64,000 nt of DNA from Bacillota bacterium (GTDB lineage Bacteria; Bacillota; Clostridia; Acetivibrionales; DTU013). The position numbers were made by a program, and so were the translations under genes. The first letter of the stretch is position 1, and each line of letters starts with the position of its first letter. Of the stretch, positions 43,824 to 52,642 are shown in pieces. The stretch spans positions 1 to 64,000 of the forward strand of contig JAEXNT010000036.1 of assembly GCA_023439545.1 (NCBI GenBank), given 5' to 3'. The notes beneath the pieces were generated by a model. That model was given only the letters and a program-made list of their open reading frames with translations, made no database searches and had not been told where the DNA came from.

Positions 43824-46412
43824 ATGCGCGGAAAATTACTATCAATATCATTAATTTTTATACTCCTGATGACCTTGATCCCCTTTCCGGGAATCGCCGG
43901 ATCGGTTCCGGCAGAACAGCCGGCTGCCCAAAGTCAGAATTCGGCGATTCCTCAACGACCGGCTGCCAATGGGTTTTCCCGTCAATCGCCTTATGCGGGA
44001 ACGGAGAAGGGATTGCGCCACTGGGTATACCAATCCGGCCTTCACACAGCATCAACGCCCGTAATCGGCTCGGATGGAACAGCGTATTTCACTGCTGGAA
44101 GGGACCTGGTAGCAGTCGATCGCACAGGTAAAAAATTATGGTCCTGGCACAGTGTTGTTACGCTAACAAACAACCCTGAATTGAGCAGCAACGGTAAAAT
44201 ATTAATCACCACCGAAGCTGGAGATCTGTACGCTTTGGACTCCTCTGGTTCGGAATCGTGGGTATTCAGACATACACCCCCAAAAAATTCGGCTGTAGTA
44301 TCCTGTTCGAGCTGCTCTGTAGGTCCGGACGGTACCGTCTATTATCTAGTCTGTTACGATTCTGTCGGCACATCCGTATTCACGTTATATGCTGTAAATC
44401 CGTATGGCACATTGAAATGGTCTTCCAAGAAAGAAGTACAGGGAACGTTGGCAAAAAAACCGGTAATAAGTAATGATGGGACGATTTATATAGAGTATAT
44501 GACAGAGGCATTAATTAAAGGCGGTGGCAGGTTTCCTACTCTCGTAAGAGCCACTTACGTAGCTTTCAGCGCTTATAAGCTCAATGGCGATTTTATTTGG
44601 GAAAACAGAATTGTATCCAATAACTTGCTTAATATCACTTCCATTTGTCCGGACAACAAAGGCGGCGTAGTTGTCGGCGTTGAAAAAACACTTTATTTGA
44701 TAAATCAAACCGGTCAGCATAGGCTGTTTGAATGCGGCGATCTATTCAGGGATGCAAACGGCATTGCATTGACAAACGACGGAAAAATAGCTTTCACATC
44801 CGGCGCCGCCGTATACCTCTGCGATACCGAAGGCGCTTTACAGTGGAAATTCGATGCCGGTGACACTATCACAAGCATCCCTTTGGTGGATAAAAAAGGA
44901 AATATATTCTATTCATCGTCCAGGGGCAGCTTATATTGCCTGGACATGCAGGGAAAACAAAAATGGAAAAGTATGCTTACAGGCGAAGTCTACGGTTCTT
45001 CTCCAATGATACGGAATGACGGCGTGATTTACCAGCTTACAGGCAGCGGCGACCTGAACGCGGTCGGTAAAATAAGGGTCAAGTCGGTATCTCTTAACAC
45101 TCACAAGGTCACCCTGCTTTCAAAAGGAATGAAAGGTATACTGAAGCCAAGCTATAGTCCCGACAATACGATCGATAATGCCATGGAATGGAGTTCCAGC
45201 AATCCGGCGGTCGCTATAGTGGAGGACGGTGTGGTCACTCCTGTTTCCGCAGGCAGGACGCTGATAAAAGTGTATTCCGAAGAAGACAATATTTCAGATA
45301 CCTGTGAAGTCACGGTCTTAACAAAGCCGGAGACAGATATGGCTCTGACCTGTGACACCGTATTAAGTCAGACTGCATCGCCATATCTGGGTGTATTCAC
45401 TTTCCAGAACCTCACGCTGAATGGCGGCGTAACCTTGACAAGCGAGGGTACCTCTGAGATCGAACTGATCGTCAAGGGGGTTTTGAGCATAGGTAAAAAT
45501 GCTTCGATCCGCGTAAGAAACGGCTGTTATCCATCAGCTCCGGCTCTGCCCGTATCTTCGCTCTCGGCAGAAACCCTGAAAGAAACTGTAATCCTGAGGA
45601 ATATAAGCGTTTTGAGCATTCCCAAAATCTATGGCAGGGGTGGAAAAGGCGGCGACGGCGGAAGAGGAACAGACTACGGCGGCGGAGGCGGTGGAGGCGG
45701 TTATGGCGGGGGAACCGGCGGTAACGGCGGCAGTGGGAAAGTTTATTCCCAGTATGGCGAGGAGCTTGAAAACGATAAAAAAGGCATTGGTAAATCAGGT
45801 GAGAGCGACGGTAAAAACGGAGGCAGCTCTTTAGGTTACGGCATTTTATATGATATTACAATTCCAGGCGGCCAGGGCGGCGAAGCATTGAAGACAGGAA
45901 ATTCGGGAGTTGTCGGTTATCATAGTGTTGACGGCGGCAGCGGAGGCGGCGGCAATGGAGGAAGCGGCGGAGCAGGCATGTTCGGCAGCATGTCTGCTAA
46001 AGAGGCAGTAACAGGTCCTTCAGGCGGTGGTGGCGGCGGCTACGGCGGAGGCGTCCTTGTGATCGCAGCCGGATCTATCAATGTTATGCCCGGTAATATT
46101 CCCTGCTTCATAGTTTCGGGGCAAATGGGCGGAAAAGGCGGCTACCCCAACGGTCAGGACGGAGAAAACGGTGAAGGCGGACTGCTTGTCATCGAGACAA
46201 ACAGCTACAGACCATCGTTGTCACACTGGAATATCGGAACGGGCAGCATAGAGTGCAGCAATCCCGGCATTAACGGCGGACACGGAACTGTAACTGGAAA
46301 TCCTCAGAAGGTATTTATCAACGGCAGAGATATGAGCATTTACGACGATAAATCCATAAAGGCGTTCAATACCGGCGACAGGTCGGCGGCATTAATAGCT
46401 GATTTAAGCTAG
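43824..46412 (+). CDS. Secreted PQQ-propeller / BIG2 / glycine-rich protein (copy 2)
   Basis: 862-residue paralogue of the preceding protein with the same order of parts: signal peptide (MRGKLLSISLIFILLMTLI), PQQ-like propeller, BIG2 domain (WSSSNPAVAIVEDGVVTPVS), strand-rich segment, glycine-rich region and the same C-terminal tail. The glycine-rich part is shorter and lacks one segment of copy 1. The ribosome region GGATGGTGAAAT is identical to that of copy 1. The N-terminal 138-bp tract and the last ~350 bp are almost identical at DNA level, while the propeller halves differ strongly. A bidirectional terminator follows 64 bases after the stop. Confidence 0.82.
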   Translation: MRGKLLSISLIFILLMTLIPFPGIAGSVPAEQPAAQSQNSAIPQRPAANGFSRQSPYAGTEKGLRHWVYQSGLHTASTPVIGSDGTAYFTAGRDLVAVDRTGKKLWSWHSVVTLTNNPELSSNGKILITTEAGDLYALDSSGSESWVFRHTPPKNSAVVSCSSCSVGPDGTVYYLVCYDSVGTSVFTLYAVNPYGTLKWSSKKEVQGTLAKKPVISNDGTIYIEYMTEALIKGGGRFPTLVRATYVAFSAYKLNGDFIWENRIVSNNLLNITSICPDNKGGVVVGVEKTLYLINQTGQHRLFECGDLFRDANGIALTNDGKIAFTSGAAVYLCDTEGALQWKFDAGDTITSIPLVDKKGNIFYSSSRGSLYCLDMQGKQKWKSMLTGEVYGSSPMIRNDGVIYQLTGSGDLNAVGKIRVKSVSLNTHKVTLLSKGMKGILKPSYSPDNTIDNAMEWSSSNPAVAIVEDGVVTPVSAGRTLIKVYSEEDNISDTCEVTVLTKPETDMALTCDTVLSQTASPYLGVFTFQNLTLNGGVTLTSEGTSEIELIVKGVLSIGKNASIRVRNGCYPSAPALPVSSLSAETLKETVILRNISVLSIPKIYGRGGKGGDGGRGTDYGGGGGGGGYGGGTGGNGGSGKVYSQYGEELENDKKGIGKSGESDGKNGGSSLGYGILYDITIPGGQGGEALKTGNSGVVGYHSVDGGSGGGGNGGSGGAGMFGSMSAKEAVTGPSGGGGGGYGGGVLVIAAGSINVMPGNIPCFIVSGQMGGKGGYPNGQDGENGEGGLLVIETNSYRPSLSHWNIGTGSIECSNPGINGGHGTVTGNPQKVFINGRDMSIYDDKSIKAFNTGDRSAALIADLS
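43930..44067. repeat. 138-bp near-identical tract shared with 41193-41330
   Basis: Second member of the pair described at 41193; offset 2737 bases, one difference seen. Confidence 0.88.
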
Positions 46413-46470
46413 TGATTCAGATGTGGCGTCAGGCCTGCGATTATATTTAAGCGGTCTGCGTGCAGATATG

Positions 46471-46502
46471 AAAAAAGGCCGGTGCACCGCACCGGCCCTT
46501 TT
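46471..46502. terminator. Bidirectional rho-independent terminator between convergent genes
   Basis: GGCCGGTGC (46477-46485), a three-base loop and GCACCGGCC (46489-46497), with six A on the left and CTTTT on the right. It serves both the secreted-protein pair from the left and the dehydrogenase gene from the right. Confidence 0.92.
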
Positions 46503-46512
46503 CCATATAACC

Positions 46513-47550
46513 TTAAATTTTTATTAGGGCCTTTACGACGTCATTTTTGTTTTCTATAACGAAATCAAAGGCTTTATCACTATCCTCAAAATCGAATTCA
46601 TGAGTTACGATCCCCTTGACGTCGATCTTTCCGTCAGCAATCGCCCCGATGGCCGAGGGATACAGGTTGCGGTAACGGAAAACGGTTTTGATATCCGCTT
46701 CCTTGACCATGATCTGCATGAAATTGAAATCGATTATATCCTTGGGCGCCAGACCTACCAGTACAATTGTCCCGCCCCTCTTGATGAGGTAAGGACACTG
46801 CTTTATAGTGTGTTCGCTCCCGGCGGTCTCGATCACCTTGTCGACGCCGGCTCCGTTCGTAAGCGCCATTATCGTTTCGACCGCATTTTCGTTTTTAGCG
46901 TTTATGACACGCGTAGCGCCAAGATTTACTGCAACTTCCAGACGTTTATCAATGACATCTACAACAGTAACCTCAGTTGCCCCATATGCTTTACAGGCCA
47001 ACAGCGTCACCAGACCGATAGTTCCGGCTCCGAGAATGACCACCTTGTCCCCGAGCCTGACATTGCCCTGCGCTGCGGCATGAAGTCCTACTGCAAGCGG
47101 TTCGACAAGCGCTCCCTCTTTGGTGGATACATTATCCGGCAGCTTGAATGCCATATTTTCAGGGAAGGCCATGTAATTCATCAGGCAGCCGTGATAAGGC
47201 GGGGTAGCCAAAAACTCAACATCGGGACACAAATTGTACTTTCCCGACCTGCAGAATTCGCACTGACCGCAGGGAACGCCAGGTTCCAGCGCTACTTTGT
47301 CGCCGACTTTAAGTCGTTTGACATTTTTACCGGTTTCGACGACAACGCCTGAGCATTCATGTCCCAGTATGAAATCGCCTTCGACAACAAAGTCGCCGAT
47401 CCTCCCATGCTCCAGATAGTGCACATCCGAACCGCATATCCCTACGTATTCAATTTTTATCAGCACCTGATCCTCTTTCGGCATGGGAACGCTGACCTCA
47501 CGCATTTCCATTTTTCTCAGACCTGTCATATAAAACGCTTTATTCGTCAT
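46513..47550 (-). CDS. Zinc-dependent polyol (sorbitol/xylitol-type) dehydrogenase
   Basis: 345-residue medium-chain dehydrogenase. Catalytic zinc ligands: Cys in GICGSDVHY (about residue 39), His-Glu in GHECSG, and Glu in EPLAVGLH. Structural zinc cysteines occur in the CGQCEFCRSGKYNLC cluster. The NAD-binding motif is GAGTIGLV, and an acidic residue after the second strand (VVDVIDKR) favours NAD over NADP. The length and GDFVVEGDFILGHE match the L-iditol/sorbitol dehydrogenase subgroup. It is last in the sugar-transport operon, so it probably oxidises the imported polyol or sugar. Exact substrate unknown. Confidence 0.88.
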   Translation of the reverse strand: MTNKAFYMTGLRKMEMREVSVPMPKEDQVLIKIEYVGICGSDVHYLEHGRIGDFVVEGDFILGHECSGVVVETGKNVKRLKVGDKVALEPGVPCGQCEFCRSGKYNLCPDVEFLATPPYHGCLMNYMAFPENMAFKLPDNVSTKEGALVEPLAVGLHAAAQGNVRLGDKVVILGAGTIGLVTLLACKAYGATEVTVVDVIDKRLEVAVNLGATRVINAKNENAVETIMALTNGAGVDKVIETAGSEHTIKQCPYLIKRGGTIVLVGLAPKDIIDFNFMQIMVKEADIKTVFRYRNLYPSAIGAIADGKIDVKGIVTHEFDFEDSDKAFDFVIENKNDVVKALIKI

Positions 47551-47637
47551 TCATCTTCACTCCTACTGTTCTATAGTTTCTACTTAATACAATATGCGCG
47601 GACACTGGCGTCCACGCATATTGCGGAAATTTCACCC

Positions 47638-48642
47638 TTACTTTATTGCTCCGGTCTTTTTGAACATCTCGATATATTGATCAACAGTATCTTTTGTTAC
47701 CAGCGGGTTTCCGATATCTGTATCTATCTGTTTGGATTCGCCTGTCAAAAGCTTGTTGCTTGTGTCCAGAAGCCTTTCTGCTAGGTCGTACGCGCTCTGC
47801 AAAGTGGTTGAAGTCATTCTGCCCTCTTTTATCAGCAGGCATGCCTCTGCAGTTCCGTCTACACCGTAAGCAAGCATGTTTTTGAATTTCGGGTTATCCT
47901 TTACAACTTCAAGTGCGCCTGCAGCCATGTTGTCGTTCATGGAAATAACGGCGTCGATCTTGTCATTGGCCTGCGCCCAGTCTTCCATATACTTCATTGC
48001 CTCGTCCTTGTTCCAGTTTGCAATCTGTTCGCCAACGATCTTAACATCGGAACGCTTGTCAAAGAACTCTTTCTGCCAGCTCTTGCGTCTTTCATCAGCA
48101 TGGAAATTGCCGGAAGGGCCATCCAGTACTACTACATTGGCATTCTGCGGAATCTGTTCGAGTGCTGCGCGAGCATTTGCTGCCGCCTGTTCATAGGGGT
48201 TGGCGTCTACGGAGGAAGCGCCTTCAATGCCTGAAATACGTGCATTGGTAGTGATAGCAAATATGCCTGCTTTTACAACCTTTTCGACATAGGGCCTCTG
48301 AGCTTCTCCATTGTTCGGCTGTACGATAACAAGGTCATACTTGTTGGTAATGGCATTTTCTATCATCGAGTTTTCTTTATCGTCATTCGCCTGGCCGTCA
48401 AAAACGTCAAGCTTTATATTAGGATATTTCTTTGCTTCTTCTGTAACAGCATTGGCAAGCCATGCTGCGAACGAATCAGATTGTGCTCTTGCAATATAGG
48501 CTACCTTGTATACTTTCTGGGCGCCTGTACTGCCTGACTGTGTCGTCGACGATGACGGCGCAGGTGTGTCGTTTGTTCCGCAGCCTGCTAAAAGCGTCAT
48601 TCCTAAAGCCATTGCAATCATACCTTTAAATATTTTTCTCAT
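47638..48642 (-). CDS. Sugar ABC transporter substrate-binding lipoprotein (RbsB type)
   Basis: 334-residue lipoprotein with lipobox LAGC, a short Ser/Thr linker, then a two-domain periplasmic-binding fold of the ribose/galactose class (VAYIARAQSDSFAAWLANAV, VVLDGPSGNFHADERRKSW, SMNDNMAAGALEV). Ligand likely a pentose, hexose or polyol. ATG at 48642 has GGAG six bases upstream; the ATG at 48654 overlaps that site. It is third in the operon after the ATPase and permease genes, an order different from rbsDACB. Confidence 0.92.
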   Translation of the reverse strand: MRKIFKGMIAMALGMTLLAGCGTNDTPAPSSSTTQSGSTGAQKVYKVAYIARAQSDSFAAWLANAVTEEAKKYPNIKLDVFDGQANDDKENSMIENAITNKYDLVIVQPNNGEAQRPYVEKVVKAGIFAITTNARISGIEGASSVDANPYEQAAANARAALEQIPQNANVVVLDGPSGNFHADERRKSWQKEFFDKRSDVKIVGEQIANWNKDEAMKYMEDWAQANDKIDAVISMNDNMAAGALEVVKDNPKFKNMLAYGVDGTAEACLLIKEGRMTSTTLQSAYDLAERLLDTSNKLLTGESKQIDTDIGNPLVTKDTVDQYIEMFKKTGAIK

Positions 48643-48726
48643 TTTACGCTCCATCCTTTTTTATATTTTAAACAGCATTGCTGTTTAATACGTAATAATA
48701 TTTCCGATATAACCTGTCCTTAAAAC

Positions 48727-49758
48727 CTAGGCTTTCTTTTTGAATCTTAGTACGTCCAATATGCCTTTCCTCGCTTCAGAGTTCTTTTCTCCTACTCTTC
48801 CAAGCATGCTCTTCGTCCTGCGGTTCTTTGAATAGATATCGTAGATGACGGCAAGAGCGATGATTGCGCCTCTTACTATCTGCTGCATATACGAGTCTAC
48901 ATTCTTCAGGTTCATGATATTGTCCAGGAAGCCTACGATGAACGCACCTGCCAGAGTTCCGCCCGCAGTGCCTATACCTCCCGAGAAGCTGGTACCGCCG
49001 ATTATCGCGGCAGTGAGCGCCGTAAATTCATAATTCACTGCACCGTTCGGAAGGCCGGCATTTACGCGGGACATAAAGAGTACTCCCGCAAGCCCTACAA
49101 ATATACCGTTAATAATGAATACCTGATATTTGACCTTGCTTACGTTGATACCTGAAGCAACGGACGCTTCCTCATTTCCTCCGACAGCATACAATGAACG
49201 TCCGAACCTCGTATGCCGCAGGATATACCATGTCACGATACCGATCAGTACGAGGAACAATATCGGGATAGGAATGACGCCTATGTCGCCCTGTCCTAAT
49301 ACCGTAAAGTTGCCCAACTGAAGTATGTTCTGACCCTTCGTATACAACAGAGCCAGACCGCGGGCTACGGTGAGCATGGCTAGAGTTGCGATAAAAGGCG
49401 GAGCCTTGAATTTGCTTATCATAAGTGCGTTTACCAGGTTGCATATGACTCCGGTCAGAATCCCTACGGCAATAGCTACCACAAGGGATCCTGTAGCCTT
49501 ATATGCCGATACTGAGAATACGCCTGCCAGCGCAAGCACCGAACCTTGTGAAAGGTCGAGATTACCGCTTATTATCAGCAGTGTCTGGCCAAAAGCCAGA
49601 ATGGTCGTTACCGCCAACTGCCGCGATATGTTTGTCATATTGTTGACAGACAGAAAGTTCGGATTTGCCAGTGAGCTTATGACGAATAGCAGCACGAGGA
49701 CCATATATATGCTGTATTTCTTTTTTGCCGTACTCCAGAAATTGCTTCTCAGATCCAT
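48727..49758 (-). CDS. Sugar ABC transporter permease (RbsC type)
   Basis: 343-residue membrane protein of the ribose-type permease family with eight or more helices: NNMTNISRQLAVTTILAFGQ, ISGNLDLSQGSVLALAG, and the coupling region TRFGRSLYAVGGNEEASVASGI. The C-terminus carries GTAGGTLAGAFIVGFLDN. Its ribosome site (GAGGTGA) lies inside the last codons of the ATPase gene, which ends one base before its own start, so translation is coupled. Confidence 0.94.
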   Translation of the reverse strand: MDLRSNFWSTAKKKYSIYMVLVLLFVISSLANPNFLSVNNMTNISRQLAVTTILAFGQTLLIISGNLDLSQGSVLALAGVFSVSAYKATGSLVVAIAVGILTGVICNLVNALMISKFKAPPFIATLAMLTVARGLALLYTKGQNILQLGNFTVLGQGDIGVIPIPILFLVLIGIVTWYILRHTRFGRSLYAVGGNEEASVASGINVSKVKYQVFIINGIFVGLAGVLFMSRVNAGLPNGAVNYEFTALTAAIIGGTSFSGGIGTAGGTLAGAFIVGFLDNIMNLKNVDSYMQQIVRGAIIALAVIYDIYSKNRRTKSMLGRVGEKNSEARKGILDVLRFKKKA

Positions 49759-49759
49759 T

Positions 49760-51268
49760 TCAATTCACCTCATTCGTTAGTGTGCCGGTGGCGTATTTCA
49801 TGATAAGTTCCTGGGAAAAATCCTCCCGCTTGATTTCACCTGTTATACTGCCTTTTGCCATTACATAGATCCTGTCGCACATCCCGATCAACTCGGGCAG
49901 TTCCGACGAGACCATGATAACGACCTTCCCTTCCTTGACAAGCTCGGTTATCAGCTTGTATATCTCATATTTTGCTCCGACGTCTATTCCTCTGGTCGGT
50001 TCGTCAAGTATCAGGATGTCCGGGTTCAGGAGCATCCATTTTGCCAGTACGACTTTCTGCTGATTTCCTCCGCTTAGGGATGCTATAACTGTATCCAGGC
50101 TTGGCGCCTTCACTCTAAGTTTACTGAAAAGCTCTGAAACAACCCTGTTTTCAACCTTTTTGTGGAGGCGCAACCCGTAGAATACCCTTTTTAAGTTCGA
50201 AAGGGTAGTATTTTCCTTCACGGACCGAACCGGGATGATGCCATATCTTCTTCTATCCTCGGAAAGCATGACCAGACCGTTGTCCATACTTTGCCTGACA
50301 TTTTTTACAGAGGCTTTCCGGCCTTTGATTACTATGTCTCCCGAGGTTATCGGATCGAGGCCGAACAGAGAACGCATCACTTCCGTCCTCCCTGCGCCCA
50401 TCAGGCCTGCGAAGCCTACTATCTCGCCTTTTTTCACTTTAAAGCTTACATTCCGGTAAACGCCTGTACTGTTCAGATTTTTGACTTCCAGTATGTTTTC
50501 ACCGGTTTTGACCTGCTCCTTAGGATAGGTATTGGTAAGCTTACGACCCACCATCAGCGATATCACGGTTTCGATATCCAGTTCCTCTTTAGGGTGGCTT
50601 TCCACTACCGTTCCATCTCTGAACACGGTTATCTCGTCCGCGATCTGAAATACCTCGTCCAGCTTGTGTGAAATGTATATTATACTGACACCCCTGGCCT
50701 TCAGCTCCCTTATCTTGACAAACAGCCTCTCCACTTCTTTCAGAGTGATTGCCGATGTAGGCTCATCCATTATGATGATGTCTGATTTGTTTGAGATAGC
50801 CTTGATGATCTCGAGCATTTGTATGTCCGATACGGTAAGATCCTTCAGGAGCGTAGTCGGATAATACGGAAGATTCTCGGCCTTCAGGAGTTCAGTCGTG
50901 CTTCTTCTGACTTCCTTCCAGTCCACTGTACCAAATTTGTTCACCGGAAGCTTTCCAAGGAAAATATTTTCCTCCACGGTCATCTCGGGAACGTAATTCA
51001 TCTCCTGGAATATCATCGATATGCCGAGGTTTCTGGCCTGTATGGGATTCTGTATTTTAACGGGTTTGTCATCAATGAATATCTGGCCGCAATCAGGCTG
51101 GTAAATACCGTTGATGATCTTCATCAGGGTAGATTTCCCTGCGCCGTTCTCTCCGCACAATACATGGACAGTTCCCTTTTTTACGGAAAAATCGATCCTG
51201 TCAAGAGCCTTTACTCCCGGGAAAGACTTCTCGATTTGTGAGACTCTCAGTTTGATTTCTGTATTCAT
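49760..51268 (-). CDS. Sugar ABC transporter ATPase, tandem domains (RbsA type)
   Basis: 502 residues with two ATPase domains. First: Walker A GENGAGKST, signature-like LTVSDIQMLEI and Walker B IIIMDEPTSAI. Second: degenerate P-loop region GLMGAGRTEVMRSLFG, signature LSGGNQQKVVLAKW and Walker B ILILDEPTRGIDVGAK. This is the normal RbsA/MglA/XylG pattern. First gene of the operon behind a strong promoter; permease, binding protein and polyol dehydrogenase follow. A ROK regulator lies just upstream on the same strand. Confidence 0.95.
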   Translation of the reverse strand: MNTEIKLRVSQIEKSFPGVKALDRIDFSVKKGTVHVLCGENGAGKSTLMKIINGIYQPDCGQIFIDDKPVKIQNPIQARNLGISMIFQEMNYVPEMTVEENIFLGKLPVNKFGTVDWKEVRRSTTELLKAENLPYYPTTLLKDLTVSDIQMLEIIKAISNKSDIIIMDEPTSAITLKEVERLFVKIRELKARGVSIIYISHKLDEVFQIADEITVFRDGTVVESHPKEELDIETVISLMVGRKLTNTYPKEQVKTGENILEVKNLNSTGVYRNVSFKVKKGEIVGFAGLMGAGRTEVMRSLFGLDPITSGDIVIKGRKASVKNVRQSMDNGLVMLSEDRRRYGIIPVRSVKENTTLSNLKRVFYGLRLHKKVENRVVSELFSKLRVKAPSLDTVIASLSGGNQQKVVLAKWMLLNPDILILDEPTRGIDVGAKYEIYKLITELVKEGKVVIMVSSELPELIGMCDRIYVMAKGSITGEIKREDFSQELIMKYATGTLTNEVN

Positions 51269-51365
51269 TGCCTACCCCCATAGTCGGCTTTAAAATAGGC
51301 GCAACTTAATAAGAATATTTTGTAAATGTGTTTTTTTAAGACTTTTAAAAATTGGTTTTAATAAG

Positions 51366-51393
51366 ATTATAAAGATTTCTAGCTTTCTGTCAA
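51366..51393 (-). promoter_or_regulatory. Sigma-A promoter of the sugar-transport operon
   Basis: Minus strand TTGACA (51393-51388), 16-base spacer, TATAAT (51371-51366). The leader contains two copies of TCTTATTAA or CTTATTAAG (51358-51366 and around 51305-51313), possible operator half-sites for the neighbouring ROK regulator. Confidence 0.7.
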
Positions 51394-51424
51394 CCAATAA
51401 AATGTGGAAAAAGAAAACGTTTGT

Positions 51425-52570
51425 TCAAATGCTGTCGATGAAACCTTTGACGTGTAACAGGGCTGCACCCACAGCTGTAGCTTCCAGCTTGTACTTGCAG
51501 ACATGCAGGTATGAACCGTCAGTCTCGAAAGTATTCCTCCCGGCAACGAGTTCCCTGAGTTGATCTACATAATCGTCCATATAGGCGCCGGCATAACCAC
51601 CCAGAATTATGTTGCAGTCATACAGCATCCTGAGATTATTGATCGTAATCGCCAGATATTTGGCATATTCATCCCAGATGTACTTCTGCGGCTGCTTTCC
51701 GAGCTTCAGCAATCTGAAGAACTCGGCGATGTTACCGTTAGTGCTGTCCGAAAGGATCTTTGCGGAGCAATAAGTGTCCACACAGCCCTTTTGACCGCAA
51801 TAGCAGACACGTCCATCCGGAATTATCGTCATATGTCCGAATTCTCCGCCGCGGCGGTTCTGACCCTGGTATATATTCTCCCCTATTATCACAGATCCGC
51901 CGACACTGTTGTTAAGAGAAAGATAAACCGCAAACTGCTCGCCGAAGCTTCCCCATAGTTCTGCAAATCCGCCTGCATTGGCATCATTGCATATTACACA
52001 TGGGTAAGGAATGAATTCCGAAAAGCTTTTTACGCTTCCGCCCTTGAAATCTATAACGGCGGCATAGCTTACGGTCAGACTGTCGATGGACAGTATCGCA
52101 GGCAACGCTATCCCAACTCCGAGTATCTTTGACTTATCTGTGCCGGAATCTGCTATGAATCCATCCAGCTTCTTTCCCAAACCTTCAAAGTACTTTTTGG
52201 AATTTTCAAAAGGATATTTCAATCTGACATGCTTTATGACATTGCCGCTCAGATCTATCATTACTATTCCCGCATGGTTGCGCGTGATGTCAAGTCCTAT
52301 CGCGTACCTGGCGGTGCTGTTGTAAACTATTGCTTTGGCCTTTCTGCCTCCCGTTGACTCGAACACGCCTGCTTCGACGACAAGCTTGTTCTCCTGCAGC
52401 TCTTTAAGGTTTTGGGTGACCGTAGGCAAACTGAGTTTAAGTGCGGAAGCCAGTTCGTTTATCGATATGGGATCATGCCTGTACAGATACCTGTATATAT
52501 TGTTGCGGTTGATCTTTTTGACTTCGATGCTGCTGGCCCTCTCAGCTGCCAATTTTCTCACCACTTTCAT
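51425..52570 (-). CDS. ROK family transcriptional regulator (XylR/NagC-like)
   Basis: 381 residues. N-terminal winged helix (about 5-65: ISINELASALKLSLPTVTQNLKEL), then a ROK sugar-kinase fold with GLDITRNHAGIVMID, GVGIALPAIL and NDANAGGFAELW. The ROK zinc site is present: CYCGQKGCVDTYCS preceded by the His of FGHMTI. The C-terminal part lacks obvious catalytic features of true kinases. The ATG at 52570 has only a weak ribosome site (AAAG); the frame continues upstream but with no better start. It likely represses the adjacent transporter/dehydrogenase operon and is relieved by the transported sugar. Confidence 0.9.
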   Translation of the reverse strand: MKVVRKLAAERASSIEVKKINRNNIYRYLYRHDPISINELASALKLSLPTVTQNLKELQENKLVVEAGVFESTGGRKAKAIVYNSTARYAIGLDITRNHAGIVMIDLSGNVIKHVRLKYPFENSKKYFEGLGKKLDGFIADSGTDKSKILGVGIALPAILSIDSLTVSYAAVIDFKGGSVKSFSEFIPYPCVICNDANAGGFAELWGSFGEQFAVYLSLNNSVGGSVIIGENIYQGQNRRGGEFGHMTIIPDGRVCYCGQKGCVDTYCSAKILSDSTNGNIAEFFRLLKLGKQPQKYIWDEYAKYLAITINNLRMLYDCNIILGGYAGAYMDDYVDQLRELVAGRNTFETDGSYLHVCKYKLEATAVGAALLHVKGFIDSI

Positions 52571-52642
52571 AAATGACTTTACATAATGTATTTCAATTAT
52601 AATCGCGAGCAAGTGCCAATGCAATAGACAAATTTGCCATTT

